64,000 nucleotides of DNA, taken from the NCBI RefSeq assembly GCF_017831975.1, contig NZ_JAFDSS010000001.1:3782001-3846000 (forward strand), read 5' to 3'. Position numbers and translations under genes: made by a program. The stretch comes from Microbacterium terrae (GTDB taxonomy: Bacteria > Actinomycetota > Actinomycetes > Actinomycetales > Microbacteriaceae). The notes beneath the pieces are model-generated. The model made no database searches and was not told the DNA's origin. It saw only the letters and a program-made list of their open reading frames with translations. Shown here piece by piece: positions 27,966 to 35,483 of this stretch. Within the stretch, counting starts at the first letter, position 1; each line of letters begins with the position of its first letter.

Positions 27966-29296
27966 TGGCGCGACGGAGTGCGGCCGGCGCAGCCGGCCGG
28001 GTCACCGTCGCGCGTCACGCGCAGAGCGACGAGCGGCATCCGCTGCTCCGTCTTCTCGCACTGGTGCTGGTCGTCGTCGGCGTCTGCGCGGTGAGCGCGA
28101 CCGGCGTGGCCGCGTATTCGCTCTGGGATGCGGCATCCACGGTCAAGGATCAAGCCGTCGTGCTGAACCCCGACGAGGAGCTCCCACCGTCGCTCGGCGC
28201 GATCGAGGGCGGCGTCAACCTGCTCATGGTCGGCACCGACACGTGCGAGGGTCAGGACGTCAAGCTCTTCCCCCGCTGCGCCAACAACGACTCGCCGGGC
28301 GAGCGCAACGACGTGACGATGCTCGTGCACATCTCCGACGAGCCGCGGCGCGTGACCGTCGTGTCGTTCCCGCGCGACATGATCGTGCCCATCCCGGCCT
28401 GCCCCGACGGCGCCGGCGGCAGCTACTCCGCGATGAGCGCCCAGAAGATCAACGAGTCGTACACCTACGGCGGACTGGCCTGCACCGCGCTCGCCGTCGA
28501 GTCGCTCATCGGCGACAAGATCGACTTCGCGGCCGCCATCCGCTGGACCGGCGTGATCAACATGTCCGATGCCATCGGCGGCGTCGACGTCTGCATCGCG
28601 GGCGACATCAGCGACCCGCACACGAACCTCACCCTCACCGCCGGGCAGCACACGCTCGTCGGCGTCGAGGCGCTCCAGTTCCTGCGCATCCGTCACGGCA
28701 TCGGCGACGGCTCCGACCTCGGCCGCATCTCGAACCAGCAGCAGTTCATGGGCTCGCTGGTGCGCAAGCTGCAGTCCGACTCGGTGCTCGGCGATCCGAC
28801 CCGGCTCCTCACCCTCGCCACGACCGCGATCAGCCAGGTGCAGCAGGGCCAGCTCGTGCTGAGCTCGGGTCTCACCAACCCGACGCTCATGGTGCAGATC
28901 GCCTTGGCCGTGAAGGATGTCGCGTACGAGGACTTCGTGTTCGTGCAGTACCCGACGCAGTACGTCACGGTCGGCACCACCGAGCAGGTGTGGCCGGTCA
29001 CCGAGGCCGCCGATGCACTCTTCGCGGCAGTGCAGGCGAACGAGCCGCTCACGCTCACCGGCGAGGCGAGCCAGGGCTACGGCGTCGAGATCACCGGCCA
29101 GGCCGAGAAGCCGGTGGCCACGCCGAGCGCCACCCCGAGTGAGTCCGGGTCGGCTGGTGATGCGGGTTCGGGTTCTGGCGCGACCCCCTCGCCCTCGGCT
29201 TCCGCCACGGCCGAGGCCGAGGATCGTGTCGAGCTGCCGTCCGACATCGCCGGCCAGACCGCCGACGACGTCACCTGCACAGTTCCCCAAGGCTGA
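27965..29296 (+). CDS. LytR-CpsA-Psr (LCP) family ligase 2
   Basis: A 443-aa paralogue of the preceding protein, arising by tandem duplication. The order is a short basic N-terminus, a membrane segment at about 27-52 and the LCP domain with RNDVTMLVHIS, VSFPRDMIVPIP and FLRIRHGIGDGSDLGRISNQQ. A Ser/Thr/Pro-rich linker and a conserved ending with one Cys (VTCTVPQG) follow. Both paralogues also share IEGGVNL. Start and upstream stop share one base. It likely has overlapping wall-glycopolymer ligase function with a different preferred polymer. Confidence 0.92.
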   Translation: MARRSAAGAAGRVTVARHAQSDERHPLLRLLALVLVVVGVCAVSATGVAAYSLWDAASTVKDQAVVLNPDEELPPSLGAIEGGVNLLMVGTDTCEGQDVKLFPRCANNDSPGERNDVTMLVHISDEPRRVTVVSFPRDMIVPIPACPDGAGGSYSAMSAQKINESYTYGGLACTALAVESLIGDKIDFAAAIRWTGVINMSDAIGGVDVCIAGDISDPHTNLTLTAGQHTLVGVEALQFLRIRHGIGDGSDLGRISNQQQFMGSLVRKLQSDSVLGDPTRLLTLATTAISQVQQGQLVLSSGLTNPTLMVQIALAVKDVAYEDFVFVQYPTQYVTVGTTEQVWPVTEAADALFAAVQANEPLTLTGEASQGYGVEITGQAEKPVATPSATPSESGSAGDAGSGSGATPSPSASATAEAEDRVELPSDIAGQTADDVTCTVPQG

Positions 29297-29315
29297 GCGC
29301 CGGGTCGGTGGCGTT

Positions 29316-29330
29316 CCCGGCTCTGCCGGG
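29316..29330 (+). terminator. Weak hairpin after the LCP genes
   Basis: CCCGGC, loop TCT, GCCGGG form a six-pair stem 20 bases after the stop, without a T tract. It may be a weak or rho-assisted terminator. Confidence 0.35.
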
Positions 29331-29372
29331 CTTCGGCTCGGGATGTGGTTCGGTCTGCGTGTGCCGGCAGGT

Positions 29373-29378
29373 TATGAT
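29373..29378 (+). promoter_or_regulatory. -10 box for tRNA-Ser(GCT)
   Basis: TATGAT at 29373-29378, within ggcaggttatgattgc, is a near-consensus -10 located 36 bases before the tRNA. TTCGGT about 17 bases upstream is a poor -35. Confidence 0.55.
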
Positions 29379-29414
29379 TGCTGAGGTCATCTGCCGATTC
29401 GTCGACGGATGCCT

Positions 29415-29506
29415 GGAGACGTCGCATAGTCAGGCCTAGTGCACCACCCTGCTAAGGTGGAGTCCCCTCACGGGGACCGAGGGTTCAAATCCCTCCGTCT
29501 CCGCCA
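29415..29506 (+). tRNA. tRNA-Ser, anticodon GCT, CCA encoded
   Basis: The acceptor GGAGACG (29415-29421) pairs with CGTCTCC (29496-29502), the discriminator is G, and CCA follows at 29504-29506. The anticodon stem CCACC/GGTGG carries loop CTGCTAA with GCT at 29451-29453. The variable arm is long (about agtcccctcacggggac), and the T arm holds GTTCAAATC. Unlike the TGA isoacceptor nearby, it encodes its own CCA. Its 3' end borders an integrase remnant, marking a likely attachment site. Confidence 0.97.
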
Positions 29507-29532
29507 AAAACCCCCGGTAATCCGGGGGTTTT
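29506..29532 (+). terminator. Rho-independent terminator of tRNA-Ser(GCT)
   Basis: An A run leads into CCCCCGG (29511-29517), loop TAAT and CCGGGGG (29522-29528), then TTTT. This is a classical intrinsic terminator immediately after the tRNA. Confidence 0.9.
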
Positions 29533-29542
29533 CGCATTTGGG

Positions 29543-29755
29543 TCAGAAGATCATATTGCCCGTAGACGGCCCCAAATCAGGGTCAGGGGTCCCCCAGGGG
29601 TCCCCCGCCGACTTTCGCTCCTCCGCGCGGGCCAGTCTCTCGGCGTGGTCGCGCCGCTGGTCCTCGCCCAGGATGTGTGCATAGACGGCGAGGACGGTGT
29701 GAGCCTCGTCGCCGAGATGCTCGGCTACCTCGCTGACCGGCGTGCCCAGGCGCAG
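29543..29755 (-). pseudogene. Tyrosine recombinase (phage-type integrase) C-terminal remnant
   Basis: The last 70 codons read like the end of an actinobacterial site-specific integrase: GTPVSEVAEHLGDEAHTV, then VYAHILGEDQRRDHAERL with the Tyr nucleophile in VYAH. The usual LGH is LGD. Upstream the open frame continues to 30055 but has no integrase character (Arg-rich, no R-K-H region), so the N-terminal catalytic parts are lost. Position and orientation, ending next to the tRNA-Ser 3' end, are those of an element integrated at that tRNA. Confidence 0.7.
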
Positions 29756-30074
29756 CCGTCGCCGTCGCCGTTGCCCCGCGGGCAGCGCGCGGGACTCGCG
29801 CGGGACAGCGCCGTGAATGCGCTGCTCGACTTCATCCCACTCGTAGTGTGGGTCGTCGTCGCGCCCCTGTGGTCGAAGTGTCCGCTCGCTCACTCCTCGT
29901 CGGCGGGGCTTGCGGGGTTGCGCTCGCGGTCGTCCACAACGTCCCGCGGAGCGTTGTGTAGGTGACTTGCGCCGCGACTGGGCGGCAACGCGGAGCGCGT
30001 TCTCTGCCCACCCAGCGTTGAGGAAGCCCCGATGCGCGGCGCCGCTCGCGTGCAAACCATCCTCGGCCGAACTC
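29756..30074. other. Gap without a convincing gene
   Basis: Open frames exist on both strands but show no recognisable domain, and they overlap one another with Arg-rich composition. The stretch is probably decayed integrase or mobile-element sequence. Nothing else, such as a tRNA or clear hairpin, was seen. Confidence 0.5.
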
Positions 30075-30123
30075 TTGCGGTGACGACCATGCGGCTATAC
30101 GATCCGGAGCAAACATTTGATGC
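30075..30123 (+). promoter_or_regulatory. Promoter plus island operator for the first MFS gene
   Basis: TTGCGG (30075-30080), a 17-base spacer and TACGAT (30098-30103) form a promoter. Two bases later lies GGAGCAAACATTTGATGC (30106-30123), a member of the 18-bp palindrome family found six times in this island. The operator would cover the transcription start. The next start codon is at 30210, after gaagga. Confidence 0.7.
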
Positions 30124-30209
30124 ACTGCTGTTGCACGTTACCAACGGACGCAGCGCCCGAACCGCAACGTCGCGGAGCACCGGCTCCCTCACCGTCGAAG
30201 GACTCGAGT

Positions 30210-31727
30210 ATGACTACACATAGTTCACCCACCACCTCTCAGGGGTGGACCCCACGGATGGTCGTGACGACCATCCTGCTGGCATGCGTGTTGGAGGCGG
30301 TGGCGCTCGGTGCCATCATGATCTCAATCGCCCTGCCGAGTATCCTCGAGGAGTTCCCCACCGATCAGGGTGGCTGGCTCCTGTCGACGTACTACCTTGC
30401 CGGTGCCGTCGCGGCGCCGATCCTTGGTAAGTGCGCCGACCTCTACGGCAAGAAGCGGATGCTGCTGATCACGATGGGCATCTCGGGCCTCGGCATCATC
30501 GTCGCCGTACTGGCGCCGAGTTTCGGCGTGCTGCTGATCGGTCGCACGATGCAGGGTGTGATCCTCGCGACGCTCTCGCTGACCTACTCCCTGATCCGTG
30601 ATATCTTCCCGCCGAAGCCGGCAGCCTTCGCCGCCAGCATCACGGTTACGGGGATGGGGATCTTCGGCATCGTCACGCCGCTTCTGGTGGGCATCCTCAT
30701 CGCGGCTTTCGGATGGCGAGGAATGTTCGGTTTCGACGCCGTCTGGACGCTGGGTCTGCTCCTGCTCATCGCCGTCGTCGTGCCTGAGTCATCGCTCCGC
30801 CGGAAGGCCCGGCCCGACATCCTGGGTGGTGTGCTCCTTGCGCTCGGCGTCGTCGGAATCCTGCTCTACGTCAGTCTCGGGCGACAGCTGGGGTGGGTTT
30901 CGCTCGTGTCCCTCGCATCCCTCATCGGAGGCATCGCGTTCTTCACGTGGTTCCTCCTCCACACCCGACGGGTGGCCGAGCCCATCATCGACGGCTCCCT
31001 GTTCCGTCGTCGACCGGTGATCTTCGTCGTCCTGTTCGGGGCGGTCGGCTACGCGCTATCGGCCACGATCGGCCAGCTCATGCCGCTTCTCGCGCTCACC
31101 AGCGCAGAGGACGGCGGCACGTATGGCCTGGGTCTCACGACCGTCGAGTATGCCGCCGTAGAAACCCCACGCGCGATCGCCGCCGCCGCAGTCGGCATTC
31201 TCCTCGGCATCCTGGTCGCGCGCGGACGATCTCCGCGGATGTTCATGGTGCTCGGCATGAGCTTCTGGCTCGCGGCGACGCTCTGGCTCATCTTCTTCAA
31301 CGACACGCAGTACTTCCTCACGATCGGCGCGCTGCTCATCGGAACCGGTGGCGGCATGGTGAACGCGTCGCTCCCCAATGTCGTCATTCAGGCGACTCCG
31401 GCGGACAACCAGGGCTCCGTCGCAGGAACGGTGCAGCTGTGCCAGACCGGCTTCGGCGCCGTCGCACCCGTGTTGATGTTCGCGATCCTGGCGCCCTATG
31501 CGATGCCCTCGTCGACCGGTGGCATCGTCTACCAGGAGACCGGCTTCACGATCTGGCTCACCTGCGCCGCGGTGACCGCTGCGGTACTCCTCCTGCTGGC
31601 CGCAACCGTGCTGCGTCCCCGGAAGGGTGACGTCGTCTCGCCGCTCCTGGTCTCGGGCAAGCGCGCGGCCGCCACCGAGGGCGGTGGCGAGGGCGTGCGC
31701 GAGCCCGCCGGACAGCCCACGACTTGA
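30210..31727 (+). CDS. MFS transporter (DHA2-like, 14-segment type)
   Basis: A 505-aa inner-membrane carrier. Hydrophobic segments begin with TTILLACVLEAVALGAIMIS (about 17-36). The loop GKCADLYGKKRMLL is the MFS motif A, GRTMQGVILATLSLTYSLI follows, and about fourteen segments in total match the DHA2 drug/solute antiporters. The ATG at 30210 has gaagga seven bases upstream. It begins the island with its own operator, so it may import the catabolic substrate or export a toxic intermediate. Confidence 0.9.
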   Translation: MTTHSSPTTSQGWTPRMVVTTILLACVLEAVALGAIMISIALPSILEEFPTDQGGWLLSTYYLAGAVAAPILGKCADLYGKKRMLLITMGISGLGIIVAVLAPSFGVLLIGRTMQGVILATLSLTYSLIRDIFPPKPAAFAASITVTGMGIFGIVTPLLVGILIAAFGWRGMFGFDAVWTLGLLLLIAVVVPESSLRRKARPDILGGVLLALGVVGILLYVSLGRQLGWVSLVSLASLIGGIAFFTWFLLHTRRVAEPIIDGSLFRRRPVIFVVLFGAVGYALSATIGQLMPLLALTSAEDGGTYGLGLTTVEYAAVETPRAIAAAAVGILLGILVARGRSPRMFMVLGMSFWLAATLWLIFFNDTQYFLTIGALLIGTGGGMVNASLPNVVIQATPADNQGSVAGTVQLCQTGFGAVAPVLMFAILAPYAMPSSTGGIVYQETGFTIWLTCAAVTAAVLLLLAATVLRPRKGDVVSPLLVSGKRAAATEGGGEGVREPAGQPTT

Positions 31728-31782
31728 CCAGGACGAGTTGAGGGCGGCCGGCGCGGATGACTCCGCGTCGGCCGCGCTGTGC

Positions 31783-32961
31783 TCAGGCGAACTGAGCGGC
31801 GGCGTACCGGGTGGCTGACTCTGCCACCTCGCGTTGCCACACGCGCAACTCTCTGGGAGGTGTGTTGATCCCCACGACGCCGAGGATGCGTCCGAGCGAT
31901 CGATACGCGGTGACGAAGCTTCCTTCCGACACGCTTCCTGAGACGATCTCGGCCTCGTCGTACCCACGCAGGTAGCCGTGCGTCTGGATCTTGACGCCGA
32001 ACTGATCGGACCACGAGTACGGCACCGAGAAGAAGGGCTCGCCGCGCCGCCCCTCTAGCTCCGCCAGGAGTGTGCGCGCGGCGTGCGCGCCCTGAAGCGT
32101 CGCGTTGGTACGGTGCTCGATGCGCATGGACACCCCGTAGGCGGGGTTGAACCAGCGGGCGACATCGCCGGCGGCGGTGACGTTCTGCGCGGCCACGCAC
32201 GTCGCGTCGCATACGACCCCGTCTCCGAGCGTCAGCCCGCTGTCGGCGAGCCATTCCGTAGCGGGTTCGGACCCGATGCACGCGACGACCACATCGGCCT
32301 CGACGATCTCTCCGCTGGACAGGGACACCTCACCGGCGTCGGCGCTGAGAACGGTGGAGTTGGAGAGGATGCGCACGCCCTGCGCGCGATGGAGGCCGGT
32401 GATGTATGCGCCGATCCGCGGTCCGAGGACGGTGGTCAGGGGTGCAGGACCGTGGTCGAGCAGCGTGACTCGGCATCCCAGGAGCGCGGCCGATGAGGCG
32501 ATCTCGGTTCCGAGCAGTCCCGCTCCGATCACCACGACCCGGGCATCGGGGCGCAGTGCCGCCCGCAGTGCTCGCGCGTCGTCAATCGTGCGAAGTACAT
32601 GTTGAGTGGATGCCGCCGCCACCGGGCGCGGGCGGAGCCCGGTCGCGATCACCATTCCATCGAACGCGATCGTCTCGCCGCGGTCGAGATCCAACTCACG
32701 GTCTTCAAGTCGGAGACGCTCCGCGCGTCGACTGAGAAGGAATTTCCCTCCGAGCCCACCCAGATCGTCGTCGCTGCGGAGGCTCAGCCGGGCGTCGTAG
32801 CCTGCGTCTTTGAGGAGTTGCTTCGACAGGGGCGGGCGGTCGTACGGTGCATGGGGCTCATCGCCGATCACCGTCAGCGCTCCGGTGAATCCCTGACGCC
32901 TGAGCTCTTCTGCCGCCGCGAGTCCGGCCGCGGCCGCGCCGACCACGACGATGTGATTCAC
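31783..32961 (-). CDS. FAD-dependent ferredoxin reductase
   Basis: A 392-aa reductase of the ring-hydroxylase/putidaredoxin reductase type that moves electrons from NAD(P)H through FAD to a ferredoxin. The FAD site is VVVGAAAAGLAAAEEL with APYDRPPLSKQ. The NAD site is VVVIGAGLLGTEIASSAALLG. A late FAD segment reads VTAAGDVARWFNP. The C-terminus holds the reductase dimer-type domain. The GTG start overlaps the ferredoxin stop (GTGA), so the pair is coupled and probably feeds the Rieske oxygenase at 40.8 kb. Confidence 0.9.
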   Translation of the reverse strand: MNHIVVVGAAAAGLAAAEELRRQGFTGALTVIGDEPHAPYDRPPLSKQLLKDAGYDARLSLRSDDDLGGLGGKFLLSRRAERLRLEDRELDLDRGETIAFDGMVIATGLRPRPVAAASTQHVLRTIDDARALRAALRPDARVVVIGAGLLGTEIASSAALLGCRVTLLDHGPAPLTTVLGPRIGAYITGLHRAQGVRILSNSTVLSADAGEVSLSSGEIVEADVVVACIGSEPATEWLADSGLTLGDGVVCDATCVAAQNVTAAGDVARWFNPAYGVSMRIEHRTNATLQGAHAARTLLAELEGRRGEPFFSVPYSWSDQFGVKIQTHGYLRGYDEAEIVSGSVSEGSFVTAYRSLGRILGVVGINTPPRELRVWQREVAESATRYAAAQFA

Positions 32962-33161
32962 TCCCGCACCAGCCTGAGTGCAGCCGCTGGGCAGATCGTC
33001 ACCGCTTCGCGCACGTCGTCGATGAGGTCATCGCCGGGCTCCTCGATCAGCACGATCGCCACGCCGTCGTCGTCCCGCTGATCGAACACGTCGGGCGCGG
33101 CCATCACGCACAACCCGGATGACACACAGCGCGGCTCGTCGAACTCCACCTTGTTGCGCAT
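32958..33161 (-). CDS. Small [3Fe-4S]-type ferredoxin
   Basis: A 67-aa electron carrier with Cys12, Cys18 and Cys57 (RCVSSGLC and ICPAAAL), the three-Cys pattern of P450/oxygenase ferredoxins. ATG at 33161 (MRNKVEF) follows gaaggtg at good spacing; a GTG two codons earlier is less likely. It lies immediately upstream of its reductase and downstream of an EthD-like gene. Confidence 0.87.
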   Translation of the reverse strand: MRNKVEFDEPRCVSSGLCVMAAPDVFDQRDDDGVAIVLIEEPGDDLIDDVREAVTICPAAALRLVRE

Positions 33162-33169
33162 GATCACCT

Positions 33170-33487
33170 TCAGCCGATCGCGTCGAAGCCCGCGATCACG
33201 GGCGGATGGGCTGCTACGTCGACGAACGCGGCGGCGCCCGGCACTCCGGGTGTGCGCATGTCGGCGAGAACATCGTTCGCGGGGCGGCTGATCCGGTACA
33301 CGGCGACGAAGCGCGTTGGATGCTCGGCGTCGCTCCCGCGGTAGCGCTCGACACTTTCGATCCCCGGAACTCGTTGCCGAAGCTCCGGCACGTGGACCTC
33401 GTCGTACCAGCGATGGAAGTCGGGCTCGGAGACCCCTGGAGCAGGCGTGGTCGTCACGATGAGAAGGCCTGTCGAGGCGTGGTCCAT
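33170..33487 (-). CDS. EthD-like dimeric alpha/beta-barrel protein
   Basis: A 105-aa protein with LLIVTTTPAPGVSEPDFHRWYDEVHVPELRQRVPG (shown here in part), typical of DUF4286/EthD-like ferredoxin-fold dimers. Such proteins accompany monooxygenase or catabolic genes and may act as an isomerase, cyclase or carrier. First gene of the operon ending in the ferredoxin and its reductase. A member of the island palindrome family lies 65 bases upstream. Confidence 0.7.
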   Translation of the reverse strand: MDHASTGLLIVTTTPAPGVSEPDFHRWYDEVHVPELRQRVPGIESVERYRGSDAEHPTRFVAVYRISRPANDVLADMRTPGVPGAAAFVDVAAHPPVIAGFDAIG

Positions 33488-33551
33488 GTCAGCTCCCTTG
33501 CCGATCCCGGGGCGACGACCCGTTGGACATCGCGCGGTCAGATTCTAACCC

Positions 33552-33569
33552 GAATCAACTATTTGCTCT
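33552..33569. promoter_or_regulatory. Island operator between divergent EthD-like and 33597 genes
   Basis: GAATCAACTATTTGCTCT, read on the other strand as AGAGCAAATAGTTGATTC, matches the GGANCAAATATTTGNTCC palindrome. On the minus strand TTGCAT is followed 17 bases later by TCCGTA directly before the site, the same layout as at 30.1 and 49.6 kb. On the plus strand TAGGCT (33585-33590) sits six bases before the ATG at 33597, and the operator covers its -35 region. It can thus control both directions. Confidence 0.65.
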
Positions 33570-33596
33570 ACGGATGGATCCGATTAGGCTCATGCA

Positions 33597-34052
33597 ATGC
33601 CTACTGCAGTGGTCAGAGTCATCGTGGACGCGACGCCCGATCCCAAGCGTTTGGCGGGCGGCGTCGCGCGCCTTCGCGCGCAGGGGTTCACCCTTCTCGA
33701 GCATTCGACGCGCCCCTCCGACGCCGACAGCATCGAGATCGCGCTCCTACGAGACGACGAGGACTTCGAGTGGTCCGATGATGATGCGGTCTCGTTCTGC
33801 CAGCAGGTCTTCGATGCGCCAGCCGCACTGGGAGTCACCACTTTCGTGAGTCGGGGAACCGACGACGACGCCCGCTCGGTGCTGGCACGCTTCGACCTCG
33901 TGGGGGATGTGCGTAGGGCCGTCATCGAAGGCAGCGACGTCGTCACAGTGACTGTGCCGCGCGCCGAGATGAGGCGTGTTCCCGAGAGTCGCCTGCACAC
34001 GGCGCTGGAGGCCGCGCTCAACGCCGAGGTGCAGATCGTGCTGACGGACTGA
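33597..34052 (+). CDS. Hypothetical protein of the catabolic island
   Basis: A 151-aa acidic soluble protein that I do not recognise. The N-terminal half (VVRVIVDATPDPKRLAGGVARLRAQ) looks like an alternating beta/helix fold. It ends EAALNAEVQIVLTD. It has one Cys and no membrane segment. The leaderless ATG has TAGGCT six bases upstream, and an island operator overlaps its probable -35. Convergent with the double-TetR gene, with one base between stops. Its regulation suggests a role in the pathway, but no function can be named. Confidence 0.65.
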   Translation: MPTAVVRVIVDATPDPKRLAGGVARLRAQGFTLLEHSTRPSDADSIEIALLRDDEDFEWSDDDAVSFCQQVFDAPAALGVTTFVSRGTDDDARSVLARFDLVGDVRRAVIEGSDVVTVTVPRAEMRRVPESRLHTALEAALNAEVQIVLTD

Positions 34053-34053
34053 T

Positions 34054-35328
34054 TCAGCGAGGCTGGAGGAGGCCGCGGAGCACGGAGTTTCTGAGGAAGC
34101 GCAGGGTTCGCCGCCGATCGGCCTTCGTCCGATACGGATACGGCACCCAGAGGATGAATCGGAACTGCGGACCCACATCGGAGGGGAGACCGAGGTCGCG
34201 AATGTCTCCGGACTCCCGGCCGTGCGCGAGGACGCTCTCCACGTAGTGGAGTCGAGTCGAGGTGCTCTCCTGGAAGGCCTGGACGGCCGGAATGCTCACG
34301 CGGCTCGACGACCAGCCGACCTTGACGATCTCGGATTCGAGCTGGAAGCGGTGCTTGGCTTCGACGAAGATCAGAGCGAGTGCGTCGAGGGTGGCGATGT
34401 CCGAGTCTTCCGCCGCTCGGATGGCCTCGTAGGCCCGCTCGATGTGGTCCTTATAGGTCTCGACGATCTCGGTGAGGATCTCCTCCTTCGATCCGACGCG
34501 GCGGTAGAGAGTGCCCATGCGCACACCGGCTGCGTTCGCGATGTCCCGCACGGTCGTGGCGTCGTATCCCCGGCGTGCGAACTCCGCTCGCGCTGCGTTG
34601 ACGATGTGCTCGCGGCTCGTGGGGTCCTTCGCCGGCGAGGACTTTCCCCACGACGCGATCCCCTCGAGCGCCGCACGCATCGCGTCGGAAGCGTCGAGCT
34701 CTTCGTCCGTCGGGGCCGCCGCCAGGAATCCGTCGAGCAGCATCGAAATCTGTAGCCGCGCGAGTGCCTCCGGATCGTCAGCTTCCGGCGTGTTGATCGC
34801 GGCATTGATGCTGAGGAAGTGGAGGGCGAGCGCCAGCCGTTCGGTGTCCAGACTCGCGTCCGGGCTGGGGATCAGGCGGTCGACGGCCCGCTTCCAAACG
34901 CGCTCCAGCGACGGTGCACTGGTGCCGACGGCGGCGCGCAGCCGCTCCGTCGATACGCTCGGGGCGTCGTAGGCGAAAAGGCGCATCGCCGCTCGATGCC
35001 GTAGTGAGAACGCGATCACGGTGGCAGAGACGTCGACCAGCCGATCCCGGGGGTCGCGGTCGACGTCGTCGAGCAGCCCGGTCAGAGTCTGGATGAGATC
35101 GGCTCGATCGTGCTCGAACTCCGCGAGGATCTCGAGCGCGATCTCCTCTTTCGATGTGAAGTGGTGATAGAGGCTCCCCGGCAGGATGCCGACGGCCGTC
35201 GCGATGTCGCTCATCGTCGTGGCCGAGAATCCCGACTGCTCGAACAGCTGCGCGGCGATGTTCCTGATCTCGGTGGTGCGGCTGCTCTCTTCGACAGCGG
35301 TGCCCTGCACGTCTGTGGGTGTGCCCAT
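34054..35328 (-). CDS. Double TetR-family regulator (two TetR units in one protein)
   Basis: A 424-aa protein containing two complete TetR repressors in a row. The first DNA-binding domain is at about 19-65 (FSATTMSDIATAVGILPGSL then YHHFTSKEE), with its ligand domain to about 210. The second is at about 239-285 (YDATTVRDIANAAGVRMGTL then YRRVGSKEE), with its own C-terminal domain. Both helix-turn-helix regions look intact. ATG at 35328 is leaderless, with GATAAT about eight bases upstream. It is the only regulator in the island and the natural candidate for binding the six 18-bp palindromes. A covalent pseudo-dimer is unusual for a family that normally works as homodimers. Confidence 0.92.
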   Translation of the reverse strand: MGTPTDVQGTAVEESSRTTEIRNIAAQLFEQSGFSATTMSDIATAVGILPGSLYHHFTSKEEIALEILAEFEHDRADLIQTLTGLLDDVDRDPRDRLVDVSATVIAFSLRHRAAMRLFAYDAPSVSTERLRAAVGTSAPSLERVWKRAVDRLIPSPDASLDTERLALALHFLSINAAINTPEADDPEALARLQISMLLDGFLAAAPTDEELDASDAMRAALEGIASWGKSSPAKDPTSREHIVNAARAEFARRGYDATTVRDIANAAGVRMGTLYRRVGSKEEILTEIVETYKDHIERAYEAIRAAEDSDIATLDALALIFVEAKHRFQLESEIVKVGWSSSRVSIPAVQAFQESTSTRLHYVESVLAHGRESGDIRDLGLPSDVGPQFRFILWVPYPYRTKADRRRTLRFLRNSVLRGLLQPR

Positions 35329-35397
35329 CCGTGAATTATCCACTTCCGCCGGCCTCGCGTGCGGGCCGACCTGCCGAATCCGAGTTGCAATGGTTCC

Positions 35398-35415
35398 GGA
35401 ACAAATATTAGGTGC
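35398..35415 (+). promoter_or_regulatory. Island operator upstream of the alpha/beta hydrolase
   Basis: GGAACAAATATTAGGTGC matches the island palindrome. TTGCAA at 35385-35390 can serve as -35 with the -10 inside the operator (TTAGGT). It lies 70 bases upstream of the TetR start as well, so autoregulation is possible. Confidence 0.65.
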
Positions 35416-35483
35416 GCAAGGCACTTCTCTGCATAATCGGTCGTGCGTGATGCATCGAAGCGCGCGCAGAGAGGGCGATCTCG

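Noticed and set aside
29756..30074. Additional integrase parts or an excisionase gene
   Set aside because: Frames here have no helix-turn-helix or recombinase motifs, and the Arg-rich translations are typical of noncoding high-GC DNA.
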